64,000 bases of DNA, taken from NCBI RefSeq assembly GCF_014269225.2, contig NZ_CP077097.1, positions 1,370,001-1,434,000 of the forward strand, given 5' to 3'. Positions 55,233 through 63,848 of this stretch are shown one piece after another. How positions within the stretch are numbered: position 1 is the stretch's first letter; every line of letters begins with the position of its first letter. Both the position numbers and the translations under genes were made by a program. The notes under the pieces were generated by a model that did not search any database, had not been told where the DNA came from, and saw only the letters and a list, made by a program, of their open reading frames with translations. This DNA comes from Pseudomonas anuradhapurensis. Lineage in GTDB: Bacteria > Pseudomonadota > Gammaproteobacteria > Pseudomonadales > Pseudomonadaceae.

Positions 55233-57314
55233 TTACTTCTTGGCCACCTTGGTGCTTGCACTGAGGTAGTCGATCAGGATGCGGCCGGTTTCCGCCAGGT
55301 AGGCGTCGTCTTCCGGCTTGGTGTTTTCATCCTCGGTCGGCAAGGCGTCTTCGTCCTCTTTTTTCAGCTCTTTCAGCGGCTCTTCACCCTTGGCCTTGCG
55401 GCGGATGTTTTCCAACGCCAGCTGCTTGGCCTCGATTTCATCATGGCGCGCGCGGCGGTCCTGTTCGTTGAGGCTGACGGTTTTCTCGTTCAGCAGCTTC
55501 TGGGTCAGGGCCAGGCGGTCGCGGATATAGGTAAATTCCGCGTCCTTGTCGCTGCGCGCTTCATGCTGCGCCTTGAGCTGGGCCAGGAACGGCTTGAACG
55601 GGTCGGCCGCCGGCTTGACCACCGGGCGGATGGTGTCCCACGGCATGGCTTCGGGCAGTGCACTCTCGCCGATTTCCTTGGTGTCGATGATCGACGGGTA
55701 GCCGATATCCGGCAGCACACCCTGATGCTGGGTGCTCTGCCCGGACACCCGGTAGAACTTGGCCAGGGTCAGCTTCAGCTCGCCATGGTTGAGCGGCTGG
55801 ATGGTCTGCACGGTGCCTTTGCCGAAGGTCTGGCCACCGATGATCAGGGCTCGGTGATAGTCCTGCATGGCGCCGGCGAAGATCTCCGACGCCGAGGCCG
55901 ACAGGCGGTTGACCAGCAGGGCCAGCGGGCCTTTGTAGAAGGCGCCGGGGTTTTCATCTTCCAGCACGTCGACACGGCCGTCGCTGTTGCGCACCAGCAC
56001 GGTGGGGCCTTTCTCGATGAACAGGCTGGTCAGTTCGGTGGCTTCCTGCAACGAGCCGCCGCCGTTGTTGCGCAGGTCGATGACCACGCCGTCGACTTTT
56101 TCCTTCTGCAGTTCGGTGAGCAGCTTCTTCACGTCACGCGTGGTGCTCTTGTATTCCGGGTCACCGGCGCGGTAGGCCTTGAAGTCCAGGTAGAAGGCCG
56201 GGATCTCGATGATGCCGAGCTTGTAGTCACGCCCGTCCTGCTTGAGCTTGAGCACCGACTTCTTCGCCGCCTGCTCTTCGAGCTTCACGGCTTCGCGGGT
56301 GATCGAGACGATCTTGCTGGTCTGGTCGCTAGGTGCGTTGCTGGCCGGGATGATTTCCAGGCGCACCACCGAACCTTTCGGGCCACGGATCAGCTTGACC
56401 ACTTCGTCCAGGCGCCAGCCGACCACGTCGACCATCTCCTTGTTGCCCTGGGCCACGCCGATGATCTTGTCGGCCGGGGCCACCTGCTTGGTCTTGGCCG
56501 CCGGGCCTGCCGGCACCAGGCGCACGATCTTGACCTGGTCGTTGTCGCTTTGCAGTACCGCGCCGATGCCTTCGAGCGACAGGCTCATGTTGATGTCGAA
56601 GTTTTCCGCGTTGTCAGGCGACAGGTAGTTGGTGTGCGGGTCGTAGGACTGGGCGAAGGTGTTGATATAGGCCTGGAAGATATCCTCGGCACGGGTCTGG
56701 TCCAGGCGCGCCAGCTGGTTCTTGTAGCGCTTGGTCAGGGTTTCCTGGATCTGCTTGGGTTCCTTGCCGGCGATCTTCTGGCGCAGCACCTCGTCTTTCA
56801 CCCGCTTGCGCCACAGCTCGTCGAGCGCGGCCTGGTCCTTCAGCCATGGGGCGTCCTTGCGGTCGATCAGCAAGGTCTCCTTGGCGCTGAAGTCGATCTT
56901 GTCCACGCCCTTGTCCAGCTCGGCCAGGGCGAAGTCCAGGCGTTGCTTGACGCGGTCGAGGTAGCGTTTGTAGATGGTGAAGCCCGGGTCCAGGTTGCCG
57001 CTCTTGAGGAAATCGTCGAATTGCGTTTTCCACTTGTCGAATTCGGCGATGTCGGCGGCGGTGAAGTAGCTGCGCGCCGGGTCCAGCAGCTTGATGTAGC
57101 TGTCATAGATGATGGCCGAACGGGCATCGTCCAGCGGCGGCTTGCTGTAGTGATGGCGCTTGAGCAATTCCACCACGTTGAGGCTGGCGACGATCTCGTC
57201 ACGGTCCGGCTGCAGGCTGTCCCACTTGTTGGCGGCCGCCGCATTGCCGCCGAGCGTGAGGCTGCCCAGGCCGATCATCAGCGCCAGGGCGGTGCTTGGG
57301 AGGAAATGCTTCAT
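55233..57314 (-). CDS. prc: Carboxy-terminal processing protease Prc (tail-specific protease)
   Basis: Protein of 693 residues. A signal peptide (to about NAAAA) sends it to the periplasm. An N-terminal domain (about 30-230) is followed by PDZ (about 235-330; MSLSLEGIGAVLQSDNDQVK) and the S41 protease core with Ser474 (NRLSASASEIFAG) and Lys499 (TFGKGTVQ), 25 residues apart as in E. coli Prc. The tail is highly charged. In P. aeruginosa the equivalent (AlgO) degrades MucA under stress. ATG 57314 is chosen for the signal peptide; ATG 57347 is possible. Divergent from the quinone oxidoreductase gene. Confidence 0.93.
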   Translation of the reverse strand: MKHFLPSTALALMIGLGSLTLGGNAAAANKWDSLQPDRDEIVASLNVVELLKRHHYSKPPLDDARSAIIYDSYIKLLDPARSYFTAADIAEFDKWKTQFDDFLKSGNLDPGFTIYKRYLDRVKQRLDFALAELDKGVDKIDFSAKETLLIDRKDAPWLKDQAALDELWRKRVKDEVLRQKIAGKEPKQIQETLTKRYKNQLARLDQTRAEDIFQAYINTFAQSYDPHTNYLSPDNAENFDINMSLSLEGIGAVLQSDNDQVKIVRLVPAGPAAKTKQVAPADKIIGVAQGNKEMVDVVGWRLDEVVKLIRGPKGSVVRLEIIPASNAPSDQTSKIVSITREAVKLEEQAAKKSVLKLKQDGRDYKLGIIEIPAFYLDFKAYRAGDPEYKSTTRDVKKLLTELQKEKVDGVVIDLRNNGGGSLQEATELTSLFIEKGPTVLVRNSDGRVDVLEDENPGAFYKGPLALLVNRLSASASEIFAGAMQDYHRALIIGGQTFGKGTVQTIQPLNHGELKLTLAKFYRVSGQSTQHQGVLPDIGYPSIIDTKEIGESALPEAMPWDTIRPVVKPAADPFKPFLAQLKAQHEARSDKDAEFTYIRDRLALTQKLLNEKTVSLNEQDRRARHDEIEAKQLALENIRRKAKGEEPLKELKKEDEDALPTEDENTKPEDDAYLAETGRILIDYLSASTKVAKK

Positions 57315-57457
57315 GCTGATTCGACGTGGAGGCAATTGATCACGCATAGTAGGCCGTCTTTTCCGTTCGCCGGTTGCAAAAAACCGGACGCATACTGCAA
57401 AAAGCCTGGGACATAGCATTCCCAGGCTCGGTCATATGATTCAACTATGGAGGCACT

Positions 57458-58420
57458 GTGAAGGCATTGCAAGGCGTTGACGGACATGTGGCTTGGGTCG
57501 AGGCCGAACGCCCGACCTGCGACGCGGGCCAAGTGCGCATTCGCGTGGCTGCTGCGGGGCTGAACCGCGCCGATCTGCTGCAGATGAAAGGTTTGTACCC
57601 ACCACCACCAGGCGCCAGCCCATACATGGGCCTGGAGTGTTCCGGCGTGATCGAAGAAGTGGGCGCCGGTGCCGACTGGCGGGTGGGTGACCGTGTTTGC
57701 GCGCTGCTGGCCAGCGGCGCCATGGCCGAGGAAGTGGTGGTGGATGCCCGCCACGTGCTGCCTGTGCCCGAAGGCGTGAGCCTGCACGAGGCGGCGGGGT
57801 TGCCGGAGGTGTATGCCACTGCCTGGCTGAACATCTTCCAGCTGGGTGGCGTGAAAGCTGGCGAGAAGGTGTTGGTACATGCTGGCGCCAGCGGCGTTGG
57901 CTCGGCCGCCATCCAGCTGTGCAAGGCATTCGGTAGCCCGGTGTGGGTCAGCGTCGGTTCGCAGGACCGCCTGGCCTACTGCGAGGCGCTGGGCGCCGCC
58001 GGTGGTGTGGTACGTAACGAAAACCTGGAAGCGCTGGAAGGTTTCGGCCCGTTCGATGTGATTCTCGACCCGGTGGGTGCCAGTTACGGCGAGCTCAACC
58101 TCAAGTTGCTGGCGCGTGACGGGCGCTGGGTGATCATCGGGCTGATGGGCGGGCGCAAGTTCGAGCTGGACCTGGCACAGGTATTGGGCAAGCGCCTGGA
58201 GATTACCGGCTCCACGCTGCGCAACCGCGATGACGGCTTCAAGGCCGAGCTGCTGCGCGATTTGCAGCTGCAGGTTTGGCCGCTGTTTGCCGAAGGGCGC
58301 CTGTCGCCGCAGCTTGTGGATACCTACCCGGTGGAGTTCGCCCAGGCGGCGTATGCCGAGCTTGAGACCAACCAGGTGTCGGGCAAGCTGGTGATGGTGA
58401 TCGACCCTAGCCTGGCGTAA
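57458..58420 (+). CDS. NAD(P)H-quinone oxidoreductase, PIG3-like (zinc-free MDR family)
   Basis: Protein of 320 residues. N-terminal GroES-like fold with AAAGLNRADLLQMKGLYPPP (31-50) and YMGLECSGVIEEVG (56-69). NAD(P)H site HAGASGVGSAAIQLCKAFGS near 138. The zinc-ligand Cys and His of alcohol dehydrogenases are missing, as expected for quinone reductases. It reduces quinones or reactive carbonyls with NADPH. Start is GTG with TGGAGG ahead. A REP pair separates its end from the HAD gene. Confidence 0.9.
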   Translation: MKALQGVDGHVAWVEAERPTCDAGQVRIRVAAAGLNRADLLQMKGLYPPPPGASPYMGLECSGVIEEVGAGADWRVGDRVCALLASGAMAEEVVVDARHVLPVPEGVSLHEAAGLPEVYATAWLNIFQLGGVKAGEKVLVHAGASGVGSAAIQLCKAFGSPVWVSVGSQDRLAYCEALGAAGGVVRNENLEALEGFGPFDVILDPVGASYGELNLKLLARDGRWVIIGLMGGRKFELDLAQVLGKRLEITGSTLRNRDDGFKAELLRDLQLQVWPLFAEGRLSPQLVDTYPVEFAQAAYAELETNQVSGKLVMVIDPSLA

Positions 58421-58427
58421 GCAGGCG

Positions 58428-58524
58428 CGGCCTCTCCGCGGGTGAACCCGCTCCCCCAGGGATTACCACAGGCTTGAAAACTGTGGGGTCCCTGTGGGAG
58501 CGGGTTTACCCGCGAAAGGGCCGG
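58428..58524. repeat. Inverted REP pair between convergent genes
   Basis: REP at 58428-58460 and its inverse at 58491-58524, with core CGCGGGT.AACCCGCTCCC and several mismatches between the arms. It lies between the convergent quinone oxidoreductase and HAD genes and probably protects or ends both transcripts. Confidence 0.9.
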
Positions 58525-58543
58525 TGCAGGCGATGCGATTACC

Positions 58544-59197
58544 TCAGGCCCAGCTCAGGATCGGCCACTTGTTGATCTCGGCATGCTCTCGCAATACCGC
58601 ATCGGGGTTCACCACATGCGGATGATCCACCTTCAACAACAACGGCAAATCGTTCCGCGAATCAGAATAGAAACTCGCCCCTTCCAGGTTCTCCTGTTCC
58701 TGATCCAGCCACTCCAGCAGCCGGGTGATCTTGCCCTCGCGGTAGGTCAGCACCCCATGGGTCTGGCCGGTATACACCCCGTTCACCGCCTCCAGCTCGA
58801 TCGCCAGGTACTCGTCCACGCCCAGCCGCGCTGCAATCGGCCCGACCAGGTGCGTGCCCGAAGCGGAAATGATCAGGATCCGGTCCCCGCGCTGGCGGTG
58901 CTCGGCAATGCAGCGGCAGGCATCGCCATAGATGATTGGCTCGATCACTTCCTCGACCCACGGCTCGACCAAGTGCTGGACCTCTTCCAGGGTGCGCCCG
59001 GCAATCGGTTCCAGGCTGAAGGCCATGTACTCCTCCATCCTCAGGTGGCCTCTGCCATAGGCCTCCATCAGTTCATGGTCACGGCGCAGGAAGGCCTTGC
59101 CGTCGACCCAGCCCAGCCGGGCCATCTGCTCGCTCCACAGCGACGCGCAGTCGCCGTGGATCAGGGTTTCGTCCAGATCGAAAATTGCCAGTGCCAT
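58544..59197 (-). CDS. HAD-IB family phosphatase
   Basis: Protein of 217 residues. HAD motif I is FDLDETLIHGD (residues 5-15, nucleophile Asp6), motif II is LIISASGTH near 108 (Ser), motif III the Lys in REGKITRLL near 157 and motif IV YSDSRNDLPLL near 181. The helical C1 cap (about 25-85) is of the SerB-like type. It hydrolyses a small phosphomonoester. As the last gene of the ABC operon it may act on the imported compound or its product. Ten bases separate it from the ATPase gene. Confidence 0.87.
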   Translation of the reverse strand: MALAIFDLDETLIHGDCASLWSEQMARLGWVDGKAFLRRDHELMEAYGRGHLRMEEYMAFSLEPIAGRTLEEVQHLVEPWVEEVIEPIIYGDACRCIAEHRQRGDRILIISASGTHLVGPIAARLGVDEYLAIELEAVNGVYTGQTHGVLTYREGKITRLLEWLDQEQENLEGASFYSDSRNDLPLLLKVDHPHVVNPDAVLREHAEINKWPILSWA

Positions 59198-59209
59198 GGG
59201 TAACTCTCC

Positions 59210-60199
59210 TTAGGCCACTTCCCGTAGTGCCGTGGGGTCGATCGACAGGCTTACCCGCTGCCCGTCTGCGTGCAGGTCGGCCGCCGAGCGGTTGAGCACG
59301 TCGACCACCAGCTCGACCTCGCGCACCCGGACCCGGTAGCGAATCACATTGCCCAGCAGGCTGTGGCTGCGCACTTCCGCGTCCAGTGCGCCATCGCGGC
59401 CCAGGGTGATCGATTCCGGGCGGATTGCCAGGCGGCTGGCCACCGGGCGCTGCAGCAGGCGGCTGGCGCTGTCGGCGTCGAGCAGGTTGTAGTTGCCGAT
59501 GAAGCCGGCGGCAAACAGGTCCACCGGCGCGGTGTAGAGGGTTTCGGCGTCGCCACTCTGGACGATGCGCCCCTGGTTCATCAGGAAGATGCGGTCGGAC
59601 ATGGTCAGCGCTTCTTCCTGGTCGTGGGTGACAAAGATGGTGGTCAGGCCCAGCTCGCGCTGGATGGCGCGAATCTGCTCGCGCAGGTGCTTGCGAATGC
59701 GCGCATCCAGCGCCGACAGCGGCTCGTCGAGCAGCAGCAGGCGCGGGCGGGTGACCAGCGAACGGGCCAGGGCCACGCGCTGGCACTGGCCACCGGACAG
59801 CTGGTGCGGGTAGCGCCCGGAGAAGTTGCCCAGCTCCACCAGCTCCAGTGCTTCACGCACACGCTGCTGGCTTTCATCGGCCTTGACCTTCTGCATGCGC
59901 AGGCCGAAGGCCACGTTCTGCTCCACGGTCATGTTGGGGAACAGCGCGTAGCTCTGGAACACCATGCCGATGCCGCGTTTCTGCGGGCTCAGCGGCACGA
60001 TGTCGTGGCCGTCGAGCAGGATCTGCCCGCTGTCCACCGGGGTCAGCCCGGCGATGCAGCGCAGCAGCGTCGACTTGCCGCAGCCGGACGGGCCGAGCAG
60101 GGTGACGAACTCGCCGCGTTGGATGTGGCAGTCGATGTTTTCGAACACCGGGCTGCCGGCGTAGCTCTTGTGCAGTTTCTGTACGCTGACGAAGCTCAT
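59210..60199 (-). CDS. ABC transporter ATP-binding protein (PotA/FbpC-like)
   Basis: Protein of 329 residues. Walker A GPSGCGKST near 36-44, Q-loop FQSYALFPNMTV near 81, ABC signature LSGGQCQRVALARS near 134 and Walker B LLLLDEPLSALD near 153, then the H-loop THD. A C-terminal TOBE-type regulatory domain covers about 240-329. This is the ATPase type used by importers for polyamines, iron or 2-aminoethylphosphonate. It ends one base before the permease gene's region begins on the coding strand, so the genes are packed as one operon. Confidence 0.92.
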   Translation of the reverse strand: MSFVSVQKLHKSYAGSPVFENIDCHIQRGEFVTLLGPSGCGKSTLLRCIAGLTPVDSGQILLDGHDIVPLSPQKRGIGMVFQSYALFPNMTVEQNVAFGLRMQKVKADESQQRVREALELVELGNFSGRYPHQLSGGQCQRVALARSLVTRPRLLLLDEPLSALDARIRKHLREQIRAIQRELGLTTIFVTHDQEEALTMSDRIFLMNQGRIVQSGDAETLYTAPVDLFAAGFIGNYNLLDADSASRLLQRPVASRLAIRPESITLGRDGALDAEVRSHSLLGNVIRYRVRVREVELVVDVLNRSAADLHADGQRVSLSIDPTALREVA

Positions 60200-60200
60200 G

Positions 60201-60995
60201 TCAGGTCTTGTCCTTGTTCAGGCGGTTGGCGACCCAGGTCAGTACCAGCACGAAGGCGAAGTACGAGATCACCAGCGCGCTGTTGAAATGGCCGCTGCTG
60301 TTGCGCATGTTGTTCAGGTACACCTGCAAGGTCTCGTAGCGGGTGCCGACCAGCAGGTTGGCAAACACGAATTCGCCGAACAGGAACGAGAACGACAGCA
60401 GCAGGGCTACCATCAGGCCCTTGCGCAGGTTGGGCAGCACCACCAGCAGCGCCGCCTGCCAGGTACTGGCACCGAGCAGTTGGGCGGCGTCCATCAGGTC
60501 GCGCAGGTTGATCGCCTGCAGGTTGTTGGTGATGGCCCGGTACATGAACGGCAGGGCGATGGTGAAATAGCAGCCGATCAGGATCCAGGGCGTGCCGACC
60601 ATCGCCATGGGCCCGCTGCCGTACAGCTGCAGCAGCCCCACCGAGGACACCACCGGTGGTACCGCGAACGGCAGCAGGATGAGGATGTTCATCAGCGCGT
60701 CGAGCCTGGGGAAGTGGTAGTGCACCACGAACAGCAGCGGCAGGATCAGCACCACCGACAGCAGCAGTGCACCCACGCACACCAGCAATGACTGGGCAAA
60801 GGCGGCCAGAAAGCGCGGCTCGCTCCACAGCGCCAGGTACCACTTGAAGGTCAGCCCGCTGGGTAGCAGGCTGGCCGACCAGCTGGTGGCCAGCGAGTAG
60901 AGCAGGGTGCCGGCCAGAGGCAACAGCAGGATGAGGAACAGCAGGTAGACCACGGCGCGGTGGTACCAGCCGCCGGAGCGCGTGTCAGCGTGCAT
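60201..60995 (-). CDS. ABC transporter permease (second)
   Basis: Protein of 264 residues with six membrane segments and the EAA-type loop near 160 (LMDAAQLLGASTWQAALLVV), which docks onto the ATPase. It resembles PotC/PhnV-type permeases. The start overlaps the first permease gene by 11 bases. Confidence 0.9.
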   Translation of the reverse strand: MHADTRSGGWYHRAVVYLLFLILLLPLAGTLLYSLATSWSASLLPSGLTFKWYLALWSEPRFLAAFAQSLLVCVGALLLSVVLILPLLFVVHYHFPRLDALMNILILLPFAVPPVVSSVGLLQLYGSGPMAMVGTPWILIGCYFTIALPFMYRAITNNLQAINLRDLMDAAQLLGASTWQAALLVVLPNLRKGLMVALLLSFSFLFGEFVFANLLVGTRYETLQVYLNNMRNSSGHFNSALVISYFAFVLVLTWVANRLNKDKT

Positions 60996-61836
60996 GGTAG
61001 CTCCTTTTCAGCAGCCATTGATGCACCACCGTGACCAGCGTCATCAGCCCCACCAGGACCATGGCCAGGGCGCTGGCCAGGTTGGGGTCGAGGCTGATGT
61101 CACCGGCCACCAGGCCAGCGATGCGGATCGGTAGTACGTTGAAATTACCGGTGGTCAACGCGTACACGGTGGCGTAGGCACCGAGGGCATTGGCCAGCAG
61201 GATGACGAAGGTGCCCAGCAGTGCCGGGGTCAGCACCGGCAGGCCGATGTGCCGCCAGAACTGCCAATGGCTGGCACCCAGCAGCGCGGCCGACTCGCGC
61301 CAGTCTTCACGCAGGGCGTCGAATGCCGGGTACAGCAGCAGCACGCCAAGCGGGATCTGGAAGTAGGTGTACACCAGGATCAGCCCGCTCTTGGAGTAGA
61401 TGCTGAAGTCTTCCAGCAGGCCGGCCTGCTTCAGCAGCAAGGTCAACGCGCCGTTGAAGCCAAGCAGGATGATGAAGGCGAAGGCCAGCGGCACCCCGGC
61501 GAAGTTGCTGGTCATGTTGGCGAAGGCGCTGACGAAGTCGCGCAGCTTCGAGTCCACCTGGCGTAGCGAGTAGGCGCCGAGGGTGGCAATGACGATGCCG
61601 AACAGGCTCGACCAGAAGCTGATCTCCAGGCTGCGTTGCAGGGCCTGCAGGTAGAACTTCGAGGCGAACACCTTGCTGAAGTTGGCCACGCCCCAGCCCG
61701 CTTCCGATTGCAGGCTGTTGATCGCCACCCAGGCCAGCGGGGCGATCTGGAAGATGACGAAGAACACGGCGAACGGTAGCAGGCAGAGCAGGGCCAGGTA
61801 GCGGCCACGGTTGCTGCTGCGCTTGGGCGCAATCAC
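60985..61836 (-). CDS. ABC transporter permease (first)
   Basis: Protein of 283 residues with six membrane segments and the EAA-type loop DWRESAALLGASHWQFWRHI near 178-197. It resembles PotB/PhnU-type permeases. The start is a GTG sharing four bases with the stop of the phosphatase-superfamily gene, so translation is probably coupled. Confidence 0.9.
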   Translation of the reverse strand: MIAPKRSSNRGRYLALLCLLPFAVFFVIFQIAPLAWVAINSLQSEAGWGVANFSKVFASKFYLQALQRSLEISFWSSLFGIVIATLGAYSLRQVDSKLRDFVSAFANMTSNFAGVPLAFAFIILLGFNGALTLLLKQAGLLEDFSIYSKSGLILVYTYFQIPLGVLLLYPAFDALREDWRESAALLGASHWQFWRHIGLPVLTPALLGTFVILLANALGAYATVYALTTGNFNVLPIRIAGLVAGDISLDPNLASALAMVLVGLMTLVTVVHQWLLKRSYHAR

Positions 61837-62639
61837 TTCAGCAACTCCCGGCAGACGCTCTTGTCATGCGGCGCGCCAAGCAGCTCGCAGATGGTCCCGC
61901 ACAGCTCGGTCTGCAGCGGCTTGGCTGCCGGGTCCAGGCTGAACGCATCGCCGAAGACGAACAGCGGTACTTCGCGCTCCTCGGCGAGCAGGCCGTTATG
62001 CGAGCGGTCGTTGTTCATGCCGTGGTCGGCGGTGACCAGTACCTGGTAACCCTCGGCGAGCCAGCCCGGCAGGTAGTCGGCCAGCAGGATATCGGCGCTG
62101 CGCGCGGCGTTGCGGTACTGGCTGCTGTCCAGGCCGTGGTGGTGGCCGACATCGTCGATGCTCATCGGGTGTACCAGCAGGAAGTTGGGGGTATGGCGGC
62201 GGCGCAGGTATTCGCCATCGGCCAGCAGGTGCGAATCGGGATAACGGTCGTCCCAGTAGAACAGCCCATGCTGGATCGGCAGCTTGGGGGCGTGGGTGTG
62301 GCGGTCGCGCTGCGGGTCGAAGGGCGAGCGGTTGTACAGCTCGCTGATCCAGTGGTAGGCCGCCGCGGCAGTGCTCAGGTTGGCTTCGCGGGCGTAGTGG
62401 AACACGCTGCGCTGGCTGGACAAGCGGTTGACCTTGTTGTGCACGATGCCGCTGTCGATCGGCGGCACACCGGTGAGAATGCACTCGTACAGCGGCCGGG
62501 ACAGCGATGGCAGCTCGCATTCCACGCGGTACAGCGCGGCGCGGTCAGCCTCGACATAGGCATGCAGGTGGCCCATGGCATGGTGGGCGACCTGGTAGTT
62601 GAGGCCGTCGAGCAGGACCAGGATGACGTTGTGTTGCAT
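61833..62639 (-). CDS. Alkaline phosphatase superfamily (type I phosphodiesterase/nucleotide pyrophosphatase-like) protein
   Basis: Protein of 268 residues, no signal peptide, so cytoplasmic. Metal-site motifs: LVLLDGLNY (Asp10 region), SLSRPLYECILTGVPP near 44 (nucleophile position Ser/Tyr/Thr region), HPMSIDDVGHHHG near 157 (Asp, His, His) and VTADHGMNND near 204. Enzymes of this fold split phosphodiesters, phosphomonoesters or phosphonoacetate. Its place between binding protein and permeases suggests that it processes the imported substrate. ATG 62639 is chosen for the GGAG five bases upstream. Confidence 0.85.
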   Translation of the reverse strand: MQHNVILVLLDGLNYQVAHHAMGHLHAYVEADRAALYRVECELPSLSRPLYECILTGVPPIDSGIVHNKVNRLSSQRSVFHYAREANLSTAAAAYHWISELYNRSPFDPQRDRHTHAPKLPIQHGLFYWDDRYPDSHLLADGEYLRRRHTPNFLLVHPMSIDDVGHHHGLDSSQYRNAARSADILLADYLPGWLAEGYQVLVTADHGMNNDRSHNGLLAEEREVPLFVFGDAFSLDPAAKPLQTELCGTICELLGAPHDKSVCRELLK

Positions 62640-62669
62640 GGTGGCTCCAGTCATATACGCGTTGGCTTC

Positions 62670-62750
62670 TTCGCGGGCTCGCCCGCTCCCACAGGTACTG
62701 CAGAAGCCTCAAACCTGTAGAGGTCCTGTGGGAGCGGGCGAGCCCGCGAA
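62670..62750. repeat. Inverted REP pair inside the ABC operon
   Basis: Perfect 26-base arms at 62670-62695 and 62725-62750 (core TTCGCGGGCTCGCCCGCTCC). It lies between the binding-protein gene and the rest of the operon, where such structures often raise the level of the upstream (binding-protein) message relative to the membrane components. Confidence 0.92.
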
Positions 62751-62783
62751 AAGGCCGGATCAGGCACTGCAAAAGCTAGCCAT

Positions 62784-63848
62784 TTACTCCATCTCGATGA
62801 TCACTTGCTCCTGCCACATCTGCGGCAGTGCCTTGGAGGTCTTCTCCCAGGCTTCGGCATTCTTGATCGGCTGCGCCGCCTGGTACTGCTCGTTGGGCAG
62901 CAGCTTGGCCTGGACATCGTCCGGCAGCTTCAGGTGCTCGGCACGGATCGGCCGCGCATGCCCTTTGGCCAGGTTGATCTGCCCGGCATCGCTGAAGATG
63001 TACTCGCGCGTCAGCTTGGCCGCGTTCGGGTGCTTGGCATACTTGTTGATGATGGTGGTGTAGCCGGAGATTACCGAGCCGTCCGACGGGATCAGCACTT
63101 CGAAACGCTTGGGGTCGATCTGTTCGCGGTAGCTGAGGCCGTTGAAGTCCCATACCACGCCAACTTCCACCTCGCCCTTTTCCAGGGTCTGGATGGTCGG
63201 GTTGGCCAGCGACAGGCGCTTCTGCTGGGCCAGTTTGGTGAACAGCTGCAGGCCCGGCGCCACGTTGTTCTCGTCGCCATTGTAGGCGATGGCCGCTGCC
63301 AGCACGCCGTTGGCGGCCTGGGCGGCGGTACCGACATCGCCGATAGCGACCTTGTACTTGCCTTTTTCCAGGTCATGCCAGGTTTTCGGGCGCTCGCTTT
63401 CCTTGACCAGGTCCTTGTTGATGATGAAGGCGATGGTGCCGGTATAGGCCAGCGCCCAATGGCCGTCCTGGTCCTTGGCCCAGGCCGGTACCTGCTCCCA
63501 GGTGCTGGGCTTGTAGGGCTGGCTCACGCCCTTGGTCACGGCGATCGGGCCGAACGCGGCACCGACGTCGCCGATGTCGGCGCTGGCGTTGTCCTTCTCG
63601 GCTTCGAACTTGGCAATTTCCTGGGCCGAGCTCATGTCGGTGTCGCTGTGCTTGAGCCCGTACTTGCTGGCCAGGTCTTCCCAGGTGCCTTTCCAGTTGG
63701 CCCAGGCATCGGGCATGCCCACGCTGTTGACGTTACCTTCCTTGCGGGCCGCGTCTTCCAGGGCCTTGAGGTCGGTACCGGCGGCCATGGCCGTGGTGCA
63801 CAGGGCGATGGCCGAACCGAGCAGTGACGCCATGAAGAACTTTTTCAT
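62784..63848 (-). CDS. ABC transporter extracellular substrate-binding protein
   Basis: Protein of 354 residues. Signal peptide MKKFFMASLLGSAIALCTTA ends near AMAAG. The mature part has the PotD/AfuA-type two-lobe pattern: ADIGDVGAAFGPIAVTKGVS near 91, WALAYTGTIAFIINKDLV near 131, KPKTW-like SERPKTWHDLEKGKY near 152 and VGVVWDFNGLSYREQI near 226. Substrate not readable; the operon's phosphatase-type enzymes hint at a phosphonate or phosphoester. It is the first gene of the operon, with the promoter expected in 63849-64000, and the AAGGAGC ribosome site is clear. Confidence 0.88.
   Translation of the reverse strand: MKKFFMASLLGSAIALCTTAMAAGTDLKALEDAARKEGNVNSVGMPDAWANWKGTWEDLASKYGLKHSDTDMSSAQEIAKFEAEKDNASADIGDVGAAFGPIAVTKGVSQPYKPSTWEQVPAWAKDQDGHWALAYTGTIAFIINKDLVKESERPKTWHDLEKGKYKVAIGDVGTAAQAANGVLAAAIAYNGDENNVAPGLQLFTKLAQQKRLSLANPTIQTLEKGEVEVGVVWDFNGLSYREQIDPKRFEVLIPSDGSVISGYTTIINKYAKHPNAAKLTREYIFSDAGQINLAKGHARPIRAEHLKLPDDVQAKLLPNEQYQAAQPIKNAEAWEKTSKALPQMWQEQVIIEME

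Noticed and set aside
55443..57416. A 657-codon open frame opposite prc
   Set aside because: Antisense shadow of a clearly recognised protease gene, with Val/Leu/Gly/Asp bias and no signals.
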